A stretch of 24,692 bases of DNA from CAZGSV01 sp964528605 (GCA_964528605.1 CAZGSV010000045.1:1-24692), one strand, 5' to 3'. Positions 16,184-23,753 are shown, counted from the first letter of the stretch. Program-made: numbers and translations. Notes: a model not told the origin generated them from the sequence alone.

Positions 16184-16200
16184 TCCGGGGTAAACCCGGA
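16184..16200. repeat. Short perfect inverted repeat in the divergent debranching enzyme/M20 region
   Basis: TCCGGG, a GTAAA loop and CCCGGA form a 6-bp stem. A further CCGGGGGAG follows at about 16206. The element lies upstream of the likely -35 of the debranching enzyme and between the two divergent genes, where an operator could sit. No T-run follows, so it is not a terminator. Confidence 0.45.
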
Positions 16201-16274
16201 CGCTACCGGGGGAGGGCATGGGTGGACAATAGCGCATGGCCTCGTTAGCCTGCCCGCAAGGCGGGTCGCTGCGC

Positions 16275-17435
16275 ATGCCTGAGTCAGTCACGTCAGAAGA
16301 AGAGGCCACTGCGGCGGGCCTGCTGGCTGAGCTGGTGAGGATTCCCAGCGTGAATCCCAGAAACGAGGCCGGCGGCGCCACCCCGTTTGGCGAGGCCCGC
16401 ATGGCCGAGTTCGTCGCGCGATATGCGGAGGGGTTGGGCGCGCAGGTCGAGATGGACCAGGTGGTGCCTGGACGACCCAACGTGTACTGCACCTGGGGCA
16501 GCGGCGAGTTGGGCCTGCTACTGGAGACGCACCTGGACACCGTAGGGGTGGAGGGAATGGAGGAGCCCTTCGGCGCGCGCGTGTCGGGGCACCGCCTCCG
16601 CGGGCGAGGCGCGTGCGACGCCAAGGGTTCGCTTGGCGCGATGCTGCTGGCGTGTGGGATGGCGTGCGACCGGCTTGACCGGGGGCTGCTGCTGGCGGCG
16701 GTGGTGGACGAGGAGCATGGGTTCCGCGGGGCGAAGGCGCTGCTCAAGAGGAAGCCGCAGCCAGGGCTGGTGGTCGTCGGGGAACCGACGCAACTGAAGC
16801 CGGTGACGGTCACCAAAGGCTGCGTGCGTTTTCGCGTGACGGTGCGCGGCAAGGAAGCCCATACCTCCGCAGGCGAGGCCGGCACGAATGCGGTGGTGAA
16901 GGCGTGCAAGGTGATAGGCGCGCTCTACGATGAGCTCGCGCCCCGGCTGCGCGGTAAGCAGCATCCGCTCGTGGGGCCAGCGACGCTGGCGGTTACTATC
17001 ATCCGCGGCGGCACCGAGGTGAACGTCGTTCCGGCCGAATGCACCTTCCATGTGGATCGGCGCCTGGTGCCCGGCGAAACGGCGCAAGAGGCGCTGGCGG
17101 AGGTCGAGGGCCTGGTCGCGCAACTGAGGGAGCGCGACCAGGAACTGGAGGTGCTTCTCGAGCCGCCGTATCTGCTGGATAACGCGCTGGAGCAGTCGCT
17201 CGATAGCCCGGGCGTGCGATCATTCCTGGAGGCCTGCGAGAAGGTGCTGGGGGAGGCGACGCCGACGGGGGTGGCCTTTGGCACGGACGCCTCCAAGTTC
17301 GCCGAAGCGGGGCTGGCGGCGCTGGTCTTCGGTCCGGGTGATGTGGCGCAAGCGCACGGCGCGGAGGAGTGGGTGGACCTGCGCGAGGTGGCGCTGGCCG
17401 CGCGCGTGTACGCGGAGGCGGCGCTCACGGTATGA
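16275..17435 (+). CDS. M20-family zinc deacylase/peptidase (ArgE/DapE-like)
   Basis: The protein has 386 residues, normal for the acetylornithine deacetylase / succinyl-diaminopimelate desuccinylase group. The two-zinc site is complete: ETHLDTV (His86, Asp88), GACDAKGS (Asp115), VDEEHGFRG (Glu146, Glu147), VGEPT (Glu170) and a late His in VAQAHGAEEW. The dimerisation insert lies around 180-290 with HVDRRLVPGETAQEAL. It could act in arginine or diaminopimelate synthesis, or on dipeptides; the sequence does not decide. No biosynthetic neighbours help. Two starts are possible: ATG at 16275, used here, with GGCGGG about 10 bases upstream, and ATG at 16236, which adds 13 residues. Confidence 0.88.
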   Translation: MPESVTSEEEATAAGLLAELVRIPSVNPRNEAGGATPFGEARMAEFVARYAEGLGAQVEMDQVVPGRPNVYCTWGSGELGLLLETHLDTVGVEGMEEPFGARVSGHRLRGRGACDAKGSLGAMLLACGMACDRLDRGLLLAAVVDEEHGFRGAKALLKRKPQPGLVVVGEPTQLKPVTVTKGCVRFRVTVRGKEAHTSAGEAGTNAVVKACKVIGALYDELAPRLRGKQHPLVGPATLAVTIIRGGTEVNVVPAECTFHVDRRLVPGETAQEALAEVEGLVAQLRERDQELEVLLEPPYLLDNALEQSLDSPGVRSFLEACEKVLGEATPTGVAFGTDASKFAEAGLAALVFGPGDVAQAHGAEEWVDLREVALAARVYAEAALTV

Positions 17436-17455
17436 CGGGTCGCGCGGGCCGCTGC

Positions 17456-17484
17456 TTGCCCGCTTCTCGCCCGCCGCCTAGAAT
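17456..17484 (+). promoter_or_regulatory. Promoter for the lipoprotein-HAD pair
   Basis: TTGCCC at 17456-17461, a 17-base spacer and TAGAAT at 17479-17484 form a good sigma-70-type promoter (four and five matches of six). Transcription should begin near 17491, leaving about 24 bases before the ATG. The spacer is C-rich and the downstream leader has no strong ribosome-binding site. Confidence 0.6.
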
Positions 17485-17514
17485 GGGGCCAGACTTGATC
17501 GCCCTGGCCAACGG

Positions 17515-18738
17515 ATGAAACGCAAGCACATCTTCATTCTGCTGCTGTTGCCGGCGTGCGCCGCCGGCTGTGCTCTTTTTCCGGAGAACCCGGGGCCACC
17601 GGCGCCCAAGAACCAGTTGATCGTTACCTGGTCAATGGCGGGCCCGGTGCGGAGCGACTACTACTACTTCTTCCCGATGGACCCCGGCACGGACGCCACT
17701 CAAGGGCCGGTGCCGGTGGTGCAGGGGCCCTACTGGGGCAACGGCTGGGGCACGGGGCCCTTCACGCAGTTCGTTGAGTATCACTTGAACCAGTATTCGG
17801 TTAGCCGGCCGGTGGCGGTGATCACCGTGTTGGGCAGCGGCGGCTTCCTCCTTCAGACTTCGGGGAGCCCGACGAATGCGCAGTCGGGCACGCACGTCAT
17901 CACCGTGGGAGCGGTTTCGCTGGGGCAAGCGACGGTCGCCGGGACGGGCGCCATCGCGGGCGTGACGAACCTCTCGGATCAGAACGCCGGCACGCTCACC
18001 ATGGCCACCGGGATGACCGGCCGAACGGTCGGGGGCAGCGTGGCCTTTGCGCCGGCGACGAACGGCGGCCGCGCCCTGACGGCGCAGGAGCAGGCCGCGG
18101 TTGATACGCTCAACGCGGGCGGCGTTCTGCTCCTCGCCGATTCGTTGAGCGCGCTGGGCCTGCAACTTGCTCTCAACGCCCCCCCGCAGCCGGGCGCGCA
18201 GACCATCACCATCGCCCCGACGACGGCACAGGCGAGCGCCACCTTCACCCCCTTGGGGCCTCTCGGGCCCACGACCACCACAGGCCAGTTGCTGGCGAAC
18301 GGGGTCAACGAGGCGGCGACCTCGCCGGCGCCGGGGCTGGTGATTCGCTGCGGGGCCCTGACGCAAGGCGCGCAGGCATCGCTGCACGCGGAGACCGACT
18401 CGACACCCATCTTCCTCTACCTGCCCTTCCAGTCGGTCGTTCCGCAGCCGCAGGGAAACACTCTGAGGTTCACGCTGGACATGGACCTGATTCAGCCGAA
18501 TCTGCGGCAGCTACAGGTCAATTTCATCACCACGAACGAGATAATCATTGACCCCAACAACGTGGGCAACAAGCTCTACGACGCGCTGGGGACCTACGGG
18601 AACGACTACCTGAGTTTGCCCGTTGACATACCGACGGTGTACACGAACGACCAAGCGCCGGTGCCCGAACTGGCGGGCGACTGCCCCGATGCTTCGCTGG
18701 ACATCGTGGACTGGCGCATAGAGGTGCTGCGCTCTTAG
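17515..18738 (+). CDS. Lipoprotein of unknown family
   Basis: I do not recognise this 407-residue protein. It begins with a lipoprotein signal, MKRKHIFILLLLPACAAGCA, with a good lipobox (AAGC, Cys19). Residues 30-100 are aromatic-rich (DYYYFFPMDPG, QGPYWGNGWGTGPFTQFVEY). Residues about 110-270 are Gly/Ala/Thr/Ser-rich and probably beta-structured or flexible. The C-terminal part (about 295-407) looks folded and hydrophilic, with LRFTLDMDLIQPNLRQLQVN, NFITTNEIIIDPNN and SLDIVDWRIEVLRS. It has its own promoter and its stop codon touches the start of the HAD phosphatase gene, so they form one unit. An envelope role is expected from the lipid anchor; nothing more specific is supported. Confidence 0.85.
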   Translation: MKRKHIFILLLLPACAAGCALFPENPGPPAPKNQLIVTWSMAGPVRSDYYYFFPMDPGTDATQGPVPVVQGPYWGNGWGTGPFTQFVEYHLNQYSVSRPVAVITVLGSGGFLLQTSGSPTNAQSGTHVITVGAVSLGQATVAGTGAIAGVTNLSDQNAGTLTMATGMTGRTVGGSVAFAPATNGGRALTAQEQAAVDTLNAGGVLLLADSLSALGLQLALNAPPQPGAQTITIAPTTAQASATFTPLGPLGPTTTTGQLLANGVNEAATSPAPGLVIRCGALTQGAQASLHAETDSTPIFLYLPFQSVVPQPQGNTLRFTLDMDLIQPNLRQLQVNFITTNEIIIDPNNVGNKLYDALGTYGNDYLSLPVDIPTVYTNDQAPVPELAGDCPDASLDIVDWRIEVLRS

Positions 18739-19422
18739 ATGACCCACGGCAATGAACCCAACGGCGACCACCTACAGGTGTTCTGCGACTTTGACGGCAC
18801 GGTCTGCCTGCAAGACATCGGCAACAGTTTCCTGCACAAGTACGGCCTGCCGGACTGGCTGCGGGCGGAGCACGAGTTTCTGGCGGGGACGCTGGGCTCC
18901 CGGGATGCACTGATTCGGCAGTATCGCGCGCTGGACGCCTCGCCGGAGGAACTCGAGCGCTTCGTGCGCGAGAACGCCGAGTTGGACCCGACCTTCCCGG
19001 CGTTCCTAGAGGAGGCGCAGCGCCGCGGCATCAAGGTGGTCGTCCTGAGTGACGGCGTGGACCTTTACATCAAGCCGTTCCTGAGGCGCTACGGGCTGGA
19101 GGAGCTGCCCCTGTTCTGCAACCGCGGCCGCTGGGAGGAGGGGCACATCGAGATGGAGTTCCCGTACTTCAATGCGGTGTGCGCAATCTGTGGGAACTGC
19201 AAGACCTCACATATGGAGCGGCTGCGGCAGCCTGGGCGGCGGCTGGTGTATGTTGGTGACGGTTGGTCGGACCGGTGCGCGGCCCGGCACGCGGACGTGC
19301 TCTTCGCCAAGGGCCGGCTGCTGGAGTTCTGCCGCCGCGAGGGCATTCCCCACCACGAGTTCGAGCGATTTGAGGACGTAGGCTGGGTGCTGTTCGCCGC
19401 GCGGCCAGTATGCCGGGGATAG
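18739..19422 (+). CDS. HAD-superfamily (subclass IB) phosphatase, MtnX-like
   Basis: This is a 227-residue HAD phosphatase. Motif I is CDFDGTV (nucleophile Asp17, acid/base Asp19), motif II is VLSDG (Ser104), motif III is probably Lys155 in CGNCK, and motif IV is VGDGWSD (Asp174, Asp178). The helical cap lies around residues 25-90. The CAICGNCK stretch contains three cysteines (148, 151, 154) and recalls MtnX-like proteins, which act in methionine salvage in some bacteria. No other mtn gene is present here, so the substrate is uncertain; phosphoserine or another small phosphoester is possible. The ATG directly follows the lipoprotein stop codon. No secretion signal is seen, so it is cytoplasmic although its partner is a lipoprotein. 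Confidence 0.88.
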   Translation: MTHGNEPNGDHLQVFCDFDGTVCLQDIGNSFLHKYGLPDWLRAEHEFLAGTLGSRDALIRQYRALDASPEELERFVRENAELDPTFPAFLEEAQRRGIKVVVLSDGVDLYIKPFLRRYGLEELPLFCNRGRWEEGHIEMEFPYFNAVCAICGNCKTSHMERLRQPGRRLVYVGDGWSDRCAARHADVLFAKGRLLEFCRREGIPHHEFERFEDVGWVLFAARPVCRG

Positions 19423-19534
19423 ACTCGGACGCTAGCGGGAGCGACCGGCAGCCTCGGGGTCTAGGCCCGCCGCCCCGGCCACCCGGCGCATAGGCGGAGT
19501 CCTTGTCCTCCTGCTAGCGATGCCGCTTGCCGCG
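19423..19534. other. Short region between two convergent genes
   Basis: This 112-base gap lies between the ends of the HAD and ABC exporter genes. It contains a small imperfect hairpin (CGCT/AGCG near 19430-19443) and no T-run, so no clear intrinsic terminator is present on either strand. Confidence 0.5.
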
Positions 19535-21295
19535 CTAGACCGCCGCGCGCCGCTCGGAGGCCCGCTTGAACTGAATCTCACACAGGTGCGCGTAGCGCCC
19601 GCCCGCGGCCACCAGTTCGTCGTGGGTGCCGCGCTCGATGATCTTCCCCTCTTCGATCACCAGAATCTGGTCGGCGTGCATCACCGTGGACAGGCGGTGG
19701 GCGATGACGAAGGTGGTGCGGTCCTTCATCAGGTGATCGAGGGCCGCCTGAATCTCCGCTTCGGCCTCCGAATCGAGGGAGGAGGTGGCCTCGTCGAGGA
19801 TGAGGATGCGCGGGTTGCGCAGTATGGCGCGGGCGATGGCGATGCGCTGCTTCTGTCCGCCGGAGAGGCGCGCGCCGCGCTCGCCGATCTCGCTTTCGTA
19901 ACCGTGCTTGAGTTCCAGGATGAACTCGTGGGCGTTGGCCGCCGTGGCGGCGGCCACGATGTCCTCGTCACTGGCGTTCTCGCGCCCGTAGCGGATGTTC
20001 TCGCGCACGGTGCCGCCGAAGAGGAAGGTCTCCTGCAAGACGATGCCGATCTGCTGGCGGAGGAAGTTCAACTTGAGGTCGCGCAGTTCGGTGCCGTCGA
20101 GAGTAATGCTGCCGCCCTGCGGGTCGTAGAAGCGCGGGATGAGGTTGATGACGGTGCTCTTGCCGCCGCCGCTGGGGCCCACCAGCGCCGTTACCGCCCC
20201 CGGGTCCGCCGCGAAACTCATGTCCTTGAGCACCGGCCGGTCGGGGTCGTAACTGAAGTCCACGTGCTCGAACTCAATGCGCCCCCGCACGTCCGGCAGG
20301 GTGATCGCGTCCGGCTTCTCTTGCACGTCGGGCATCGTGTCCAAGGTCTCGAAGATGCGGTCAATGGCCGCGCGCGCGCTCTGCAGGGTCTGGGCCGCCT
20401 GGCTGATGCGCAGCAGGGGGCCGTAGAGCAGCCCGGTGTACGAGATGAACTGCTGAATGCCTCCCACGGTCATCCCGGTGTGGCGCAGCACCGAGTAGCC
20501 GCCGATAAGCCAGATGAGGATGGTCGCCGTGCCCGCAATGGCGGAGGCCACCTGCCACAGCACGGTGGAGAGCATGCTCAACCGCAGGTTGAACTCGAGG
20601 CTCTCGCGCATGTCGGTGATGAAGCGCCGGGTCTCCACGCGTTCCTTGCCGAAGGACTTCACCTCGCGCACGCCCGACAACTTCTCGTAGAGGTTGCCGG
20701 CCATCTCCGATATCTTGAAGCCCCAGTCGAGGCTCGCCCACCGAATGGGCCCGTGGAACACCAGATAGTTGACCAGGTACAAGGGCGGGCCGGCGAAGGC
20801 CACCAGGGCCAGTTTCCAGTTGAACGACAGCAGCACGGCGACCGCCACCACCAGCGTGAGCAAGTCCGCGATCAACTGATTGACCCAACTGGTGGCGATG
20901 GACTGCACCATGTCCACGTCGTACATCACGCGCGAGTAGATGTAGCCCGTCTGCCGCGACTCGTAGTAGCGCAGCGACAACTTCTGGATGTGGCGGAAGA
21001 GCGTCTGCCGCACGTCGAAGAGCAGCCGCTGGCCCACGAAGAGCAGGTCGTACTGCTGCAAGACATGGATGAGCGACCCGAAGAGCGTCAGCGTGAGCAG
21101 CCCCGAGACGCAGGAGAGCAGTACCTTGACTCCCATGGCAAGGGGTGCAGTGGGCAACTGGTCTATGAGGAGGCGGTAGAGATAGGGCGGGATGAAGGTG
21201 ATGCCGGTGGTGAGGGCCATCATAAAGAAGGCCCGCGCCATGCGCCGCCGGTATGGCCTCAGGTAGGCGAGGAAGCGCCAGATGTTGCTGTGCAT
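19535..21295 (-). CDS. ABC exporter, MsbA/MdlB-like half-transporter
   Basis: This is a fused membrane-ATPase half-transporter of 586 residues, which should work as a dimer in the cytoplasmic membrane and export a lipid, glycolipid, peptide or drug. The membrane domain (about 1-310) has six helices, including ARAFFMMALTTGITFIPPYL and LTLVVAVAVLLSFNWKLALV. The ATPase domain has Walker A GPSGGGKST, a Q-loop (VLQETFLFGG), signature RLSGGQKQRIAIARA, Walker B ILILDEATSSLD and the H-loop IAHRLST. All catalytic residues are intact. The start is either ATG at 21295 or an in-frame TTG at 21301; there is no clear ribosome-binding site because a terminator-like T-run lies immediately upstream. Its substrate cannot be told from sequence. 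Confidence 0.95.
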   Translation of the reverse strand: MHSNIWRFLAYLRPYRRRMARAFFMMALTTGITFIPPYLYRLLIDQLPTAPLAMGVKVLLSCVSGLLTLTLFGSLIHVLQQYDLLFVGQRLLFDVRQTLFRHIQKLSLRYYESRQTGYIYSRVMYDVDMVQSIATSWVNQLIADLLTLVVAVAVLLSFNWKLALVAFAGPPLYLVNYLVFHGPIRWASLDWGFKISEMAGNLYEKLSGVREVKSFGKERVETRRFITDMRESLEFNLRLSMLSTVLWQVASAIAGTATILIWLIGGYSVLRHTGMTVGGIQQFISYTGLLYGPLLRISQAAQTLQSARAAIDRIFETLDTMPDVQEKPDAITLPDVRGRIEFEHVDFSYDPDRPVLKDMSFAADPGAVTALVGPSGGGKSTVINLIPRFYDPQGGSITLDGTELRDLKLNFLRQQIGIVLQETFLFGGTVRENIRYGRENASDEDIVAAATAANAHEFILELKHGYESEIGERGARLSGGQKQRIAIARAILRNPRILILDEATSSLDSEAEAEIQAALDHLMKDRTTFVIAHRLSTVMHADQILVIEEGKIIERGTHDELVAAGGRYAHLCEIQFKRASERRAAV

Positions 21296-21299
21296 GCCC

Positions 21300-21321
21300 A
21301 AAAAACAAAGGCCCGCAGGGC
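21300..21321 (-). terminator. Terminator-like hairpin directly before the ABC exporter gene
   Basis: On the minus strand GCCC-TGC-GGGC is followed by CTTTGTTTTTT, a short GC stem with a strong T-run. It could end the upstream ACT-ROK-Ppx transcript. The T-run stops only four bases before the ATG at 21295, so any promoter for the exporter lying upstream must read through it, which would make it an attenuator. The four-base stem is weak. Confidence 0.45.
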
Positions 21322-21398
21322 GATTCCGCTCTCAGTCTACTAGCCGGCGAGGCGCCTGGGGGCCCCTAGGTTTCACCTCATCCTTTGTCGCTATCCCT

Positions 21399-21427
21399 AT
21401 TGTCCCACGCGATGGGCTCCTGCACAA
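21399..21427 (-). promoter_or_regulatory. Possible promoter for the ABC exporter
   Basis: On the minus strand TTGTGC, a 17-base spacer and GACAAT (four of six) precede the exporter. The leader of about 95 bases would contain the near-palindrome CCTAGGGGCCCCCAGG (21355-21370) and the terminator-like hairpin. Support is weak. Confidence 0.25.
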
Positions 21428-21442
21428 CTAATTCTTCCACAA

Positions 21443-22372
21443 TCAGCCAGGTTCGCGCTTTTCCAGCACGCTCATGGCCAAGCCCGTCAGCAGGCCCCGG
21501 TCGCTGACCAGGCAGTCCTTCGCCCCCGCCCAGTCCAGCACCCCCGCCAGCAGTAGCGCGCCCGCGACGATGACCTCGGCCCGGTCAGGATCTACCGCCA
21601 TCGGGACCCGCCGAGCCGCCAGGTTCATCCCCGCCAGCCCCTCGGCCCAGGCTGCTATCTCGGCTCTCCTCAGGCGCGAGCCGTGCACCCGGTCCCCGTC
21701 GTAGGTCTCCATCCCATCTCTCAAGGCTACCAGCGTAGTGGGCGTGCCCCCGAAGGCGATGACCATGCCTGGCGCCGCTCTTGGTGGTTTGACTGCGGCC
21801 AGCGTCGCGGAAACGTGCTGCGCTAGGCGCCGCCGCTCCTCTCGGCTGGGCGGATCGCTCCGCAGGAAGCCTTCAGTCAGGGCCCGGCATCCCAGGGGCG
21901 CGCTGGTGGACCAGGCCAACTCGGACCGGCTGCCCACGGCCAGTTCCAGGCTCAGGCCGCCGACGTCCACGATGAGAACCGTTGCCGTCTCCGGAACCTT
22001 GGGCAGCGACCCCACCGCACCGGCAAATGTGAGGCCGGCCTCTTCCTCCTCGGAGAGTACCCGCATGAGCATCCCGGCCGCGGCCTCGATGGCTGCCTTG
22101 GCCTCGGCGGCGTTCGAGGCCTGTCTCAGCGCCGCCGTGCCTACCACCTCGAAGCGTTGGGCGCCCTCGCTCCGCCCGCACTCGACAAAGCGGGCCACGG
22201 CCGCCGCGGTGGCGGCCAGGTTCTCCTCCGCGATGCGGCCGGTCTCCGGGAGCCGCGCGCCCAGCCGCGTCGCCCGCAGCCGGTGGAGCACCGGCACGAC
22301 CTCGTCTCCCCGCTGTCGCACGATGAGACAGCGCACGGTGTTGGAGCCCACGTCAATCAGGCACAGAGTCAT
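21443..22372 (-). CDS. Ppx/GppA-family phosphatase
   Basis: This family hydrolyses inorganic polyphosphate or the gamma-phosphate of pppGpp. The product has 309 residues, the short two-lobed form without the extra C-terminal domain of E. coli Ppx. Visible motifs are LIDVGSNTVRCLIV (phosphate 1 loop), VGTAALRQASNAAE, SEEEEAGLTFAGAVG (catalytic Glu region), VDVGGLSLELAVG (phosphate 2 loop), FGGTPTTLVAL and SDRGLLTGL. The second loop is non-standard: the usual GGGSTE reads GGLSLE, though Asp136, Gly138, Ser141 and Glu143 remain. ATG at 22372 is 16 bases after the ROK stop, and the longer open frame upstream lies inside ROK. It is the last gene of the ACT-ROK-Ppx operon. Confidence 0.9.
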   Translation of the reverse strand: MTLCLIDVGSNTVRCLIVRQRGDEVVPVLHRLRATRLGARLPETGRIAEENLAATAAAVARFVECGRSEGAQRFEVVGTAALRQASNAAEAKAAIEAAAGMLMRVLSEEEEAGLTFAGAVGSLPKVPETATVLIVDVGGLSLELAVGSRSELAWSTSAPLGCRALTEGFLRSDPPSREERRRLAQHVSATLAAVKPPRAAPGMVIAFGGTPTTLVALRDGMETYDGDRVHGSRLRRAEIAAWAEGLAGMNLAARRVPMAVDPDRAEVIVAGALLLAGVLDWAGAKDCLVSDRGLLTGLAMSVLEKREPG

Positions 22373-22388
22373 GGTGAACGGTCCCGGC

Positions 22389-23354
22389 CTAGCCCAACCC
22401 GAGCGCCAGCGCGACGGCCCCGACCAGCACCGCATCGTCCCCCAAGGCCGCACGCCTCAGGGTCGTGTGCTCGTAGGTCCCCTTGAGGCAGCGGCTGAAC
22501 ACCATCTTTTCAATGCGCGGCATGAAGAAGTCGCCCAGCACCTGAATCAGCCCGCCCCCGTACACCATCACCCCCGGGCCGAAGAGATGCACCAGGTTGA
22601 TGGACCCGATGCCGAGCGCGCAGGCGGCGTTCTCGAGCACCTCGGTGACCACCTCGTCCCCGCGCTCGAGTGCCTCGGCCAGCAGCCTCGGGTGGACCCG
22701 CTCGAGGTCCTCGCCCTGCGCCAACTCCGATATCAGGCTCGGCTGGCCGCCCTCGACAATCTCCCTCAGTTGCCTGCCGATGTGAGTGCGGCTGGCGAAG
22801 GCCTCCAGGCATCCGTAGTTGCCGCAGTTGCATCTCGGCCCGTTGCGCTCGACGATCATGTGTCCGATCTCGAGGGCGTTCTTGCTGTCGCCCACGAAGA
22901 TCTTGCCGTCAACGACCAGCCCACCGCCGATGCCGGTGCCGGGGAAGATGCCGAGAACGCTGTGGTCTCCGCTGCCCGCGCCCCTCCAGGCCTCGGCCAG
23001 CGTTCCCACGTTGACGTCGTTGTTGACGCGCACCGGCGCGCGGAACTCCTCCTCCAGGATCGCCTTGAGCGGAAAGTCGTGGATGGCGATGTTGGGCGTG
23101 TCGAAAATGACGCCGGTGTCCGGATCGAGGGGCCCGGGCGAGCCGACGCCGATGCCGCGGATGCGTTCTTTGTCCACGCCCCCCTGTTCCAGCACTGCGT
23201 GCACCACGCGTCTTAGTTGTGCGGCCAGCCCTGCCTCGCTCTGCTCGGTCAACTCCCAGTGCCGTGCGAGCGTGTTCGCCTGTTCGTCCGCCAGCGCGGC
23301 GAGAACCTTGGTGCCCCCCAGGTCAATGGCGACGAACAGGTTATTGGCTGCCAT
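22389..23354 (-). CDS. ROK-family sugar kinase (glucokinase-like)
   Basis: The protein has 321 residues and should phosphorylate glucose or a related hexose. It has the ATP loop DLGGTK (Asp11), GVGSPGPLDPDTG, the catalytic base Asp113 in VNNDVNVGTLAEAW, GTGIGGGLVVDGKIF, and the structural zinc site made by His165 in EIGHMIV and Cys175, Cys177 and Cys182 in CNCGNYGCLEAF. No DNA-binding helix-turn-helix precedes the kinase domain, so it is an enzyme rather than a ROK repressor. ATG at 23354 is supported by GGGAG about 12 bases upstream. It lies between the ACT-domain and Ppx/GppA genes on one transcript. The phosphate donor could be ATP or, given the neighbour, polyphosphate; the latter is speculation. 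Confidence 0.94.
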   Translation of the reverse strand: MAANNLFVAIDLGGTKVLAALADEQANTLARHWELTEQSEAGLAAQLRRVVHAVLEQGGVDKERIRGIGVGSPGPLDPDTGVIFDTPNIAIHDFPLKAILEEEFRAPVRVNNDVNVGTLAEAWRGAGSGDHSVLGIFPGTGIGGGLVVDGKIFVGDSKNALEIGHMIVERNGPRCNCGNYGCLEAFASRTHIGRQLREIVEGGQPSLISELAQGEDLERVHPRLLAEALERGDEVVTEVLENAACALGIGSINLVHLFGPGVMVYGGGLIQVLGDFFMPRIEKMVFSRCLKGTYEHTTLRRAALGDDAVLVGAVALALGLG

Positions 23355-23395
23355 CGCGCGCAATCTCCCTCGGGCGGCTGCGCTGTGCGGCCTCC

Positions 23396-23683
23396 CTATA
23401 CACGGTGCATGTAGCGAAAGACGTTCTCGTGTTGGACGGTGACCTTGACCCCCAAGGAATCGCCGCGCTCCTGCAGCCGCTCGCGCACCGTGGGCAGCGG
23501 CACGCTCGCCTTCGCCAGGTCCACCAGCATGCTCATCACGAAGAGGTCTTGAAACAGCGTCTGCTGAATGTCGAGGATGTTGACGCTGCACGAGGCGAGG
23601 ACCTCGCTGAGCCCGGCCACGATGCCGATCCGGTCCTTGCCGACGACCACGACCACCGCTCTGTTACCGCGGGTTGCTTCCAC
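23396..23683 (-). CDS. Small ACT-domain protein, UPF0237 type
   Basis: This 95-residue protein is a single ACT domain: AVVVVVGKDRIGIVAGLSEVLASCSVNILDI, then LFVMSMLVDL, ending in VQHENVFRYMHRV. The ending matches the HED-IF-x-x-MHR(I/V) tail of UPF0237 proteins. ACT domains bind amino acids or other small ligands and act as sensors, usually as dimers. In many bacteria this gene is followed by a UPF0210 (PFL-like) gene, but here it is followed by a ROK kinase 41 bases later. GTG at 23683 is supported by GAGGAG seven bases upstream. A good promoter lies just upstream, so it is the first gene of its operon. Confidence 0.92.
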   Translation of the reverse strand: MEATRGNRAVVVVVGKDRIGIVAGLSEVLASCSVNILDIQQTLFQDLFVMSMLVDLAKASVPLPTVRERLQERGDSLGVKVTVQHENVFRYMHRV

Positions 23684-23710
23684 CCTGGCGCTCCTCGCTA
23701 AGTCGCGTGG

Positions 23711-23739
23711 ATTCTAGCAAAGGCAGAAGCCACGGCCAA
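23711..23739 (-). promoter_or_regulatory. Promoter of the ACT-ROK-Ppx operon
   Basis: On the minus strand TTGGCC, a 17-base spacer and TAGAAT form a convincing sigma-70-type promoter. Transcription should start near 23704, about 20 bases before the GTG, leaving room for the GAGGAG site. The -10 is identical to that of the lipoprotein promoter at 17479-17484. Confidence 0.6.
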
Positions 23740-23753
23740 ACGCCACCCAGGAG

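Noticed and set aside
16197..19445. A possible dispersed repeat: CGGACGCTACCGGG near 16198 and CGGACGCTAGCGGG near 19426
   Set aside because: Only about 13 of 14 bases agree and there is no longer flanking match; at this base composition such a pair is likely by chance.
19520..21343. A 607-codon open frame on the plus strand, opposite the ABC exporter
   Set aside because: The minus strand carries a complete ABC exporter with all motifs. The antisense frame is a by-product of high-G+C codon use, its translation is rich in His, Gln, Val and Arg, and it matches no family.
21738..23216. A 492-codon plus-strand open frame across the Ppx and ROK genes
   Set aside because: It spans two well-identified minus-strand genes and their junction, and its translation is Ser/Arg/Pro-rich shadow sequence.
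23691..23720. A plus-strand coding frame at 23219-23701 as a separate gene
   Set aside because: It overlaps the ROK and ACT genes antisense and ends before the csaB promoter, with no ribosome-binding site or recognisable sequence.
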